From: WTJD01 sp964225175
Lineage (GTDB): Bacteria > Pseudomonadota > Gammaproteobacteria > Xanthomonadales > SZUA-36
Direction of reading: 5' to 3'
Length of the DNA stretch: 17,112 bases
Assembly: GCA_964225175.1 (NCBI GenBank)
Contig: CAXQNK010000129.1
Coordinates: 1-17,112, forward strand
Part shown: positions 6,269 through 12,676 of the stretch, in pieces
Numbering within the stretch: position 1 is the first letter of the stretch
How the letters are laid out: each line of letters opens with the position of its first letter
Notes under the pieces: model-generated
Database searches by the model: none
The model's input: only the letters and a program-made list of their open reading frames with translations
What the model was told of the DNA's origin: nothing
Position numbers and translations under genes: made by a program

Positions 6269-7597
6269 TCATTCCACCAGTTTGTCTTGATAGACCTTAC
6301 CGTCTTTCATGATCAACAGCAGGTTGGCTGCCGGATCACCCAGCAGGGAAATATCTTCCAGCGGGTTCCCCCTGACAATGATCAGGTCCGCCATGGCGCC
6401 CACCTCGATGACGCCAAGCTTCCCGGGATAAGGATTTCGGCGGCCGGAGAGTTCCAGCAATTCCGCGGCATTGGCCGTTGCATGCTGCAATATTTCGGCG
6501 GGCGTGAAAAATTTTGACCGGGCTTCGAATTCGCGCGTTTGCAGGGACGCCGACAGGGATTCAGGGCCGAATGAATCCGTCGAGAATGTGGTCTTGATTC
6601 CAAATTTTTTGATATATCCCACCATGTCATGGGAGGCATCCACCACCATACGGGCCTTCTGTAACTGCCATTCGGTGAGGAACCCCATGTCAAACACGAT
6701 CTCCAGGATGGCGAACTGGGTGGACAGGAACACACCTTTTTCGGCCATCATCCTCGCGCCTTCCTCATCCATCATGAAGCCATGATCGACGCTCATCACG
6801 CCGGCCTCGACCGCTCGCCGGATGGCTGGGGCATTATGCAGGTGCGCGGCCGCATAGGTATCCCAATCTCTGGCGGCCTGCACGATGGCCCGCAGTTCAT
6901 CCAGGGTGTACTGAACAGAATCCACCGGATCGAACATCGACCCGACGCCGCCGCTACCCATGATCTTGATCTGTGTGGCGCCCTTGCCCAGGTTTTCCCG
7001 GGTCGAGGCAAGGACCTGCGGAACCCCATCCGCCAGGCGGTAAAAACCCAGCCGTTGGCCATTGGTGGCTGCGCCGCCGAACTCCGGATGTCCATCCACC
7101 GAGCGACGGAAGTCACCATGCCCCGACGTTTGCGTTATAAAGGCGCCGGAGGGGAATATTCTCGGCCCGTCTACCAGGCCCTCGTCGACGGCGCGTTTGA
7201 GGCCGAAGACCGGGCCGCCAAGATCACGTACTGAAGTGAAGCCTCTCAGCAGCATGTCACGGCTGCGCTTTGCCATGGTATGACTCAGGTAATCCCACGG
7301 CACATCCATGGACTCCGAGATACCCGCCGTTATTGCAAGGTGTACGTGCGTATCGATCAATCCGGGTATCAATACGTGGCCTCCGCCGTCGATGACCCGG
7401 TCGAATGGGCCTTCCGGCCGTTGGTCATGCACGCCGGCGATCCTGTTGCCCTCGATGACGACAGACACGTCCTTCTCTATGCGGGCCTCAAGGCTGTTGA
7501 ACACGTTGACCCCGGTGATCAAAACCTGCCCCTCACCTGCATGGGCCTGCGGAAAGTACAAAACCGAGAGGACACAAAAAATGATGGCATATCGCAT
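6269..7597 (-). CDS. Exported metal-dependent amidohydrolase (imidazolonepropionase/Xaa-Pro dipeptidase-like)
   Basis: 442 residues from ATG 7597. A Sec signal peptide (MRYAIIFCVL..., cleavage likely after QAHA at residue 20) places it in the periplasm. The binuclear amidohydrolase metal ligands are all visible: His84 and His86 (DTHVH), the carboxylatable Lys211 (QIKIMGSGG), His252 (AAHLH), His272 (SVDHG) and Asp341 (FSTDS). The C-terminal GAMADLIIVRGNPLEDI strand is typical of imidazolonepropionase-like and Xaa-Pro dipeptidase-like members, which hydrolyse amide, lactam, lactone or peptide bonds. A longer in-frame start at 7693 is rejected because AAGGAG sits 6 nt before ATG 7597, directly ahead of the signal peptide. 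It is the first gene of the minus-strand operon and is divergent from the receptor gene. A periplasmic hydrolase leading a set of CoA enzymes suggests it releases the acid the pathway degrades. The substrate is unknown. Confidence 0.88.
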   Translation of the reverse strand: MRYAIIFCVLSVLYFPQAHAGEGQVLITGVNVFNSLEARIEKDVSVVIEGNRIAGVHDQRPEGPFDRVIDGGGHVLIPGLIDTHVHLAITAGISESMDVPWDYLSHTMAKRSRDMLLRGFTSVRDLGGPVFGLKRAVDEGLVDGPRIFPSGAFITQTSGHGDFRRSVDGHPEFGGAATNGQRLGFYRLADGVPQVLASTRENLGKGATQIKIMGSGGVGSMFDPVDSVQYTLDELRAIVQAARDWDTYAAAHLHNAPAIRRAVEAGVMSVDHGFMMDEEGARMMAEKGVFLSTQFAILEIVFDMGFLTEWQLQKARMVVDASHDMVGYIKKFGIKTTFSTDSFGPESLSASLQTREFEARSKFFTPAEILQHATANAAELLELSGRRNPYPGKLGVIEVGAMADLIIVRGNPLEDISLLGDPAANLLLIMKDGKVYQDKLVE

Positions 7598-7603
7598 GTT
7601 TAG

Positions 7604-7609
7604 CTCCTT
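7604..7609 (-). promoter_or_regulatory. Strong Shine-Dalgarno deciding the amidohydrolase start
   Basis: Read on the minus strand this is AAGGAG followed by a 6-nt spacer and ATG at 7597. It supports the shorter form that begins with a signal peptide over the longer in-frame form from 7693. Confidence 0.7.
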
Positions 7610-7705
7610 ACAGGGTTTCTCGAAAGGCACGATATCACTGGTCATTCTGATGTATTTGTCCGTATCGGCAAAGCGATAGTGGGAAAGGGGCAAGGGCGAT
7701 TTTCC

Positions 7706-7735
7706 ACCATGACCGTCTGCATGCAGTGACCATGA
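7706..7735. repeat. Direct repeats ACCATGA flanking a 10-bp palindrome; candidate operator
   Basis: ACCATGA occurs at 7706-7712 and 7729-7735, 23 bp apart (about two helical turns). Between them is the perfect palindrome CTGCATGCAG (7717-7726). The position in the divergent spacer suits a regulator acting on both operons. No regulator gene is in the window, so this remains a pattern and not a proven site. Confidence 0.3.
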
Positions 7736-7792
7736 GGGTGCACAAATTGAATGGCGGAAAAAGGAGCGTACTTTGATACTTTAAAAGGGGAA

Positions 7793-7812
7793 GCGGTCTG
7801 TGCATGGACCGC
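7793..7812. repeat. Inverted repeat GCGGTC-N8-GACCGC upstream of the receptor gene
   Basis: Perfect 6-bp arms (7793-7798 and 7807-7812) separated by 8 nt, with the core TGCA in the spacer. It lies about 40 nt before the receptor ATG and could be a protein-binding site or a leader hairpin. No T-run follows, so it is not an intrinsic terminator. Confidence 0.3.
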
Positions 7813-7853
7813 ATCGACATCAAAAAAACCATCCTACTCGGAGCAGCCCAATT

Positions 7854-10151
7854 ATGAACGTAGCAAAAGAGTCGCTATCACGTCGACCTTTAACCGCACT
7901 GATTAGCGCCTTGATATGGGTCGGATTGCCCTCGATGACGCTGGCGCAAGACGACGCGGAAGGCCTCAAGCTGGAGGAGGTCACAGTCACGGCAACCAAG
8001 CGCGAACAATCGATTCAGGATATTCCGATTTCGATTCAGGCAATCACAGGCGAAGCCATCGATGACTTTGCAGTTACCAATATCCAGGACCTCTCCGCCA
8101 GTGTGCCCAACCTGATCATTGGTTACGGCATCACGGCTCAGTCGGTGAGCATTCGAGGCCTTGGATCGGGACAGGACAGAAGCTTCGAGCAGTCCGTTGG
8201 CATGTTTACAGACGGCGTCTACCTGCCGCGAAGCCGGCAATACCGAAATCCCTTCTTCGACGTCGAGCGGGTGGAAGTCATGCGCGGGCCCCAGGCCGTT
8301 CTTCAGGGGCTGAACTCGACGGCTGGCGCCATCAGCGTCATTACACGTCGGAATCAGGGTGGTGACGACTTCGGTGCAGACTTCATGGCCAATGCGGAGC
8401 TGGACCACGGCGGTTACGGCTTCACGGCAACGCTGGGAGGAGGGCTCGGAGAGAACTTTGGCTTGCGTGCTGCGGTCAAGTACACCGACTACGATGGCTG
8501 GTTCACCAACGCCTTTGACGGCTCAGACATTGGCGATTCGGACGACACGCTGATCCGTGTGACTGGGGTCTGGAGCCTGTCAGAAGCAGTCACCCTGACC
8601 GGCCGTGTAGAACGTTCCGAATTCAACGTCGACGGCGGCCCCGGTGAGATTTACGGCGGCATCGCCGGCATTCTGGAGCCGACCGATGGCATCGTAAACT
8701 GGCAGCAGACCACAGATGCCACCCTGATCGATACCTTTGGCGTTTTCCCCCTGTCTTCGCCCGGCGTGGAAAGCGAGTACGACCTGTACAGCCTTGGGCT
8801 CGACTGGGAAGCCGACGGCGGTACCCTGTCCATTCTCGCTGCCCGCTCTGAATTCACCTATGACACGGTTCTGGATCTGGACACCACTTTCCTCAATGTG
8901 ATCGATGCTGCAATCGACGAGGACTACGAACAGACCAGCTTCGACGCCAAATGGGTGTCAGGCGGCGGCGGAACCCTGGACTATATCCTGGGCATTTACT
9001 ACCACGATAGCTCCTTGCGAAATGCGCAGCCCAATGTGTATGGGCAGGCTGCGTTGGGCGCTGGCGTCGCGCTCGAGGCCACGGGTATATTCGAGATCGA
9101 CTCTCAACTGTTTTCTCCCTATGCCCAGCTAACCTTTCATGTGTCGGATAACTTACGCCTGATCGCTGGCGCGCGTTATTCCGACGAAGACAAGGATGTG
9201 TACCGTGACTCACGTTGCTTCCTGGGAATCGTACCAACCGCCACCCTGGTGCCGGCGCCCGACGCCCTTGCGGCAGCGCTGTGCCCAAGTGCTGCTCTGA
9301 ATGGTTTCACCGATTCCCGCTCCTCATCTAATTTCATGCCTGAGGCGGCCATTCAATGGGAGTTCTCTGACACCACCATGTTGTACGGTAAAGTCAGCGA
9401 TAGCGCGAAAGCGGGTGGATTTTCAAGTTCCACCAACTCCTCGCGGGACGACCTGGAATACGGAGACGAGAGTGCGCTGGGACTGGAAGCGGGATTGAAA
9501 TCGCGCTCCAATGACGGCCGACTTGAATGGAACCTGACCGCTTTCCGCACGGAATTCGATGATCTGCAGGTGAACTCTTTCCGCGTGGAGACCGTCGACG
9601 GCATCGTCAAGACATTCCCCAAAATCACCAATGCGGCCAAGGCCATCTCCCAGGGCGTCGAGGGAGATTTTCGGTGGGCGGCAACCGATTGGCTGACGCT
9701 GGGCGCTTCCGCCGCCTGGCTGGACGCGACATATGATGACTATACCGATGGCAACTGTAACAGCGTCAATGCGACACCGTCGGGCGTCTGTGACCTGACC
9801 GGCTACGCGCTTCCCTACGCGCCCGATTTCCAGGGTACTGTATCGGCTGACATGTTGGTGCCGCTGACCGGCAATCTGAACCTGGTCGGCGGGCTGTTAT
9901 TGTCCTACAGCGACTCATACCTGACAGAAGGAACGCTGGACCCCAATATGCTCCAGGGCTCTTACACCCGGGTGGATGCCCGCCTCGGCATCGCCGCCGG
10001 CGATAATCGATGGAGTATTTCCGTCATAGGCAAAAATCTCGGCGACGAAGTCGTGATTGGCAGTTCCCAAGGATTCGGCTCATATAACCTCGCCTATGCA
10101 GAGCCGCCAAGAACCATTTTCCTGCAAGGAACTCTGCGCCTCGGCCGTTGA
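7854..10151 (+). CDS. TonB-dependent outer-membrane receptor
   Basis: 765 residues from ATG 7854 (CGGAG 10 nt upstream). A signal peptide covers about residues 1-31 (hydrophobic LTALISALIWVGLP, cleavage near MTLA-QDD). The mature N-terminus has a TonB-box-like LEEVTVTATKRE (40-51), then the plug domain with SVSIRGLGSG, VGMFTDGVYLPR and VERVEVMRGPQAVLQG, a receptor hallmark. The rest is a 22-strand-type barrel rich in alternating aromatic strands. It should import a large or scarce substrate across the outer membrane using TonB-ExbBD energy. The N-terminal style is that of the large proteobacterial nutrient-receptor group and shows no siderophore-specific feature. The C-terminus ends LRLGR instead of the common terminal aromatic residue. 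It is divergent from the amidohydrolase operon and 5 nt ahead of the CocE-like hydrolase, so the cargo is probably their substrate (inference). Confidence 0.95.
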   Translation: MNVAKESLSRRPLTALISALIWVGLPSMTLAQDDAEGLKLEEVTVTATKREQSIQDIPISIQAITGEAIDDFAVTNIQDLSASVPNLIIGYGITAQSVSIRGLGSGQDRSFEQSVGMFTDGVYLPRSRQYRNPFFDVERVEVMRGPQAVLQGLNSTAGAISVITRRNQGGDDFGADFMANAELDHGGYGFTATLGGGLGENFGLRAAVKYTDYDGWFTNAFDGSDIGDSDDTLIRVTGVWSLSEAVTLTGRVERSEFNVDGGPGEIYGGIAGILEPTDGIVNWQQTTDATLIDTFGVFPLSSPGVESEYDLYSLGLDWEADGGTLSILAARSEFTYDTVLDLDTTFLNVIDAAIDEDYEQTSFDAKWVSGGGGTLDYILGIYYHDSSLRNAQPNVYGQAALGAGVALEATGIFEIDSQLFSPYAQLTFHVSDNLRLIAGARYSDEDKDVYRDSRCFLGIVPTATLVPAPDALAAALCPSAALNGFTDSRSSSNFMPEAAIQWEFSDTTMLYGKVSDSAKAGGFSSSTNSSRDDLEYGDESALGLEAGLKSRSNDGRLEWNLTAFRTEFDDLQVNSFRVETVDGIVKTFPKITNAAKAISQGVEGDFRWAATDWLTLGASAAWLDATYDDYTDGNCNSVNATPSGVCDLTGYALPYAPDFQGTVSADMLVPLTGNLNLVGGLLLSYSDSYLTEGTLDPNMLQGSYTRVDARLGIAAGDNRWSISVIGKNLGDEVVIGSSQGFGSYNLAYAEPPRTIFLQGTLRLGR

Positions 10152-10156
10152 ACACC

Positions 10157-12028
10157 ATGGCCCCGAGCCAATTCAAAGCCCCCGTGATCGGGGGCTTTTT
10201 TTTCTGCTTCACGCTCAGCGTGTTGGCTGCTGCGCCTGGTGCAGATGAGTTTGATGGCTGGAATCGTTTTTCCGAATACGTCGCGGTAGCCGATGGAACG
10301 CGACTGGCAATCGACTATTATCGACCCACACGGGCTGGTGAACTGCACGAACAACCACTGCCTGTCGTTTGGCGGTTCACACCATACGGCCGCTATCTGA
10401 ACCCGATTGACCCTGCCAACCCACATGCTCTGCCCTCGGGCGGGGCCGGTCTCAACAGCTCAGGCGCGCTGGAAGTCTTGCTGAGAAGCGGCTACGTAGT
10501 CGCGGTCGCAGACGTCCGTGGCTATGGAGCGTCTTTTGGTGTCAGTGAGACATGGCTTGGACCCAGACAGGCAGAAGACGCGCGGGACATCACAGACTGG
10601 CTCGCTGCGCATTCCTGGACGACCGACAAGGTAGGCATGATGGGTCTGTCCTACCTCGGCTCCGTGCAGTATATGGCCGCATCCCGGGCCTCGCCCCATC
10701 TGAAAGCGATTTTCGCGGCCATGGCGCAAATCGACCATTACGAGACCTTCATGCTCAACGGCATCTACCGGCCCGACCTTGCCCCAGCCTGGGGGCAGCT
10801 TCGGGCCGCACTCGATTTTCCGGGCGCAGAGACCATGCGGGGCTCCGTCGCTGCCGTCGAGGCCGACACGGACCGCTCACAGATCCAACAAGCCGCACTG
10901 GCTCACCGGCTCAATCGCGACCTCGGCCAGCAGATGGCCCGACTGGCCTTCCGTGACAGCATCGATCCGGACACGGGGCGGCGTTGGCATGTCGAGAACA
11001 GCGCCTGGAACTACCTTGACCAAGTGGAGGGCTCCGGTGTTGCCATTTATCACTGGGCCGGCTGGTGGGACACTTACTGCAAGGGACAGATACTCGCGTT
11101 CAATCATCTGTCCAATCCCCAGAAGCTGCACATAGGTCCTTATTTTCACACCGAGCACTTCGGCATTGATATCTACCATGAGGCCGTTCGCTGGTTCGAT
11201 CACTGGCTGAAGGGCCGGGACAACGGAATTTCACGCGAGCCTGCGGTGCGCTACTTCATTGCCGGTGAAGACCCAGCCGCGGGTTGGCGACAGTCGAATC
11301 ACTGGCCGCCACCTGGTATAGAAAACAGCGTCCTGCACCTGAGTTCCGATGCCTTGCTGGCCCGCCAGGCATCACCAACACCGGGGACAGATCACCTGAA
11401 AGTGGATTTTGCGGTGACCCTGGGCGGTTATCTGGAACGAAACAATGGCATCTTTCGACAGGCGGCTTGCGCAGATCGCACGGAAGTGGACCGGGTCTGC
11501 TTCGATCATTCAGGATACCCTGACCTCGCGCTGTCCTACGACGCACGATCATTGTCATACACCACCGCGCCGCTGAGTCAAGACCTGCGTGTGCTGGGGC
11601 AACCTGTAGCCACGTTTTGGATTTCATCGAGCACAGACGACGCCGATATCTACGTAGTGCTCGAAGAGGTCGATGAAGAAGGGTTTTCCCGGTTCGTGAC
11701 CGACAATGCCATACGGGCATCTCACCGCGCCATCGGCGAGTCACCCTTCGCTACCAAAGATGTGTCCTGGATCAGTCATCTGACAAAAGACGCCGCCAGG
11801 TTACCCGATACACCGGTCAGAGTCGTACTGGACCTCAACCCCATCGGCAACCTGTTCGAAAAAGGTCACCGGATTCGCCTGACCATTGCCGGCGCGGATG
11901 CCGCCAACGACCATGTGGCCGGCCCGGACTCAAACCAGGTGCTCAGCCTGCACCGAGGCGGACCTTACGATTCATATTTGACGCTTCCCTATCTTGCGCA
12001 TGAAACCCAGGGCCAGGCGGCCTGGTGA
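10157..12028 (+). CDS. Exported CocE/NonD-type alpha/beta-hydrolase (X-Pro dipeptidyl-peptidase S15 family)
   Basis: 623 residues from ATG 10157. The catalytic elements of the CocE/S15 family are visible: the nucleophile elbow GLSYLG with Ser165, the acid in GWWD (Asp305) and the base in GPYFH (His331), followed by the C-terminal jelly-roll domain (about 395-615, including RIRLTIAGADAAN). The N-terminus forms a signal peptide (hydrophobic VIGGFFFCFTLSVLAA, about residues 10-25), so it acts in the periplasm or outside the cell. Family members cleave esters, acyl-amides or proline peptides; the substrate here is unknown. The start is 5 nt after the receptor stop with no good Shine-Dalgarno, which suggests reinitiation. 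A TTG at 10148 overlapping the stop would add three residues. Residues 7-16 are encoded by an intrinsic-terminator sequence. The last residues are GQAAW. Confidence 0.9.
   Translation: MAPSQFKAPVIGGFFFCFTLSVLAAAPGADEFDGWNRFSEYVAVADGTRLAIDYYRPTRAGELHEQPLPVVWRFTPYGRYLNPIDPANPHALPSGGAGLNSSGALEVLLRSGYVVAVADVRGYGASFGVSETWLGPRQAEDARDITDWLAAHSWTTDKVGMMGLSYLGSVQYMAASRASPHLKAIFAAMAQIDHYETFMLNGIYRPDLAPAWGQLRAALDFPGAETMRGSVAAVEADTDRSQIQQAALAHRLNRDLGQQMARLAFRDSIDPDTGRRWHVENSAWNYLDQVEGSGVAIYHWAGWWDTYCKGQILAFNHLSNPQKLHIGPYFHTEHFGIDIYHEAVRWFDHWLKGRDNGISREPAVRYFIAGEDPAAGWRQSNHWPPPGIENSVLHLSSDALLARQASPTPGTDHLKVDFAVTLGGYLERNNGIFRQAACADRTEVDRVCFDHSGYPDLALSYDARSLSYTTAPLSQDLRVLGQPVATFWISSSTDDADIYVVLEEVDEEGFSRFVTDNAIRASHRAIGESPFATKDVSWISHLTKDAARLPDTPVRVVLDLNPIGNLFEKGHRIRLTIAGADAANDHVAGPDSNQVLSLHRGGPYDSYLTLPYLAHETQGQAAW
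10175..10203 (+). terminator. Intrinsic terminator inside the signal-peptide codons of the CocE-like gene
   Basis: AAA then GCCCCC (10178-10183), a 6-nt GTGATC loop, GGGGGC (10190-10195) and eight T (10196-10203). A stem of six G-C pairs, extendable by three A-T pairs, followed directly by a U-run is a textbook Rho-independent terminator. It begins 24 nt after the receptor stop. It also encodes K-A-P-V-I-G-G-F-F-F of the next protein's signal peptide, so it would end most receptor transcripts unless translation or another factor opens the stem. Confidence 0.85.
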
Positions 12029-12152
12029 ACCGATGACCCGCAGATTGCGCCACCCCATCGGCCTGCTCCACTTGACCAGTGCAGTGCTTCGAATGACCAG
12101 ACAGTCCGAATGGCTTTCAACATACTGAATTCTGTTTCAAGGTGATGTGAAT
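12029..12152 (+). other. Intergenic spacer before the RidA gene
   Basis: 124 bases between the CocE-like stop and the RidA start. It holds a direct repeat TGACCAG at 12073-12079 and 12094-12100, 21 bp apart, and a TTGACC (12072-12077) resembling a -35 box but without a good -10 at the right distance. No intrinsic terminator was seen: the small hairpin at 12013-12025 lacks a T-run. A promoter for the RidA-oxidoreductase pair may lie here. Confidence 0.3.
12139..12145 (+). promoter_or_regulatory. Ribosome binding site of the RidA-family gene
   Basis: AAGGTGA followed by a 7-nt spacer and ATG 12153. It favours 12153 over the in-frame GTG at 12147, which would be only one base away from this site. 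Confidence 0.55.
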
Positions 12153-12662
12153 ATGCACGTAAACAGTAACTCTTCCGGTCCGGGGCCGGAGCAGCAATTG
12201 CGGGAACTCGGCCTGACCTTGCCCGAACCTTTTCCCCTGCCGCCCGGTGTGGTGATACCGATTTCCTGGGTCCGAATCGACGGCGATCGCGTATTGACGT
12301 CCGGTCACGGGCCGCAGGCGCCGGATGGCTCCCTGGCTGAGCCGCTGGGCAAACTGGGTGAGGCTCTGACCCTGGAGCAAGGGATCGAGGCCGCCCGGCT
12401 TACAGCGCTGTCCATGTTGGGCAGTCTACAGAGGGAACTGGGCAGCCTTGATCACATCAAGCGCTGGGTCCGCGTGTTCGGCATGGTTAATGCCACGCCC
12501 GATTTCGTTCAGCACACGCCTGTGATCAATGGTTTCTCCAATCAGATCGCGGAAGTTTTCGGGTTTGAGTCCGCCAGCGCTGTTCGCTGTGCCGTCGGCA
12601 TGTCGAGCCTGCCGATGGGCATGCCGGTCGAAATAGAAGCCGAACTCGAACTGCACGGGTAA
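12153..12662 (+). CDS. RidA/YjgF-family protein (enamine/imine deaminase-like)
   Basis: 169 residues, a single YjgF/RidA domain with a short N-terminal extension. Visible are LGKLGEALTLEQGIEAARLTA in its parts LGKLGEALTLEQG (65-77) and IEAARLTA (78-85), the VNATPDF loop (112-118), and the signature AVRCAVGMSSLPMGMPVEIEA (143-163) read as AVRCAVG then PVEIEA. Arg145 matches the conserved arginine that RidA uses to hydrolyse reactive enamines and imines to 2-oxoacids. The layout (LGLTLPEP start, GKLG, VINGFSN) is that of the longer RidA subgroup, some members of which may not be deaminases. It lies 14 nt before the indolepyruvate oxidoreductase gene and probably shares its transcript, suggesting it handles imine or oxoacid intermediates of that pathway. 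The specific activity is unproven. Confidence 0.88.
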   Translation: MHVNSNSSGPGPEQQLRELGLTLPEPFPLPPGVVIPISWVRIDGDRVLTSGHGPQAPDGSLAEPLGKLGEALTLEQGIEAARLTALSMLGSLQRELGSLDHIKRWVRVFGMVNATPDFVQHTPVINGFSNQIAEVFGFESASAVRCAVGMSSLPMGMPVEIEAELELHG

Positions 12663-12676
12663 CGGAGACCATCCGC

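Larger units (their letters stand above)
7598..7853. promoter_or_regulatory. Divergent intergenic region, presumed promoters for the catabolic operon and the receptor-hydrolase pair
   Basis: 256 bases between the divergent starts of the amidohydrolase (minus) and the TonB-dependent receptor (plus). Both transcripts must begin here or further away, so it is the natural control point. I could not assign a convincing sigma-70 promoter: TTGAAT at 7747-7752 has only a weak TACTTT 16 nt downstream, and GATACT at 7775-7780 lacks a spaced -35. Symmetric elements are present at 7706-7735 and 7793-7812 (listed separately). No small gene or RNA was recognised. Confidence 0.5.

Noticed and set aside
7598..7693. 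Longer amidohydrolase start at 7693
   Set aside because: It would bury the signal peptide 32 residues inside the protein. AAGGAG with ideal spacing sits at the inner ATG 7597.
7747..7780. Sigma-70 promoter candidate TTGAAT / TACTTT or GATACT before the receptor gene
   Set aside because: The match to the -10 consensus or the spacing is poor in every combination, so it is mentioned only inside the spacer entry.
7800..7853. Upstream GTG start for the TonB-dependent receptor at 7800
   Set aside because: It adds 18 polar, His-rich residues before a normal signal peptide. ATG 7854 has CGGAG upstream.
12013..12025. Hairpin CCAGG-CGG-CCTGG next to the CocE-like stop as a terminator
   Set aside because: The stem is only five pairs with a 3-nt loop and no T-run follows.
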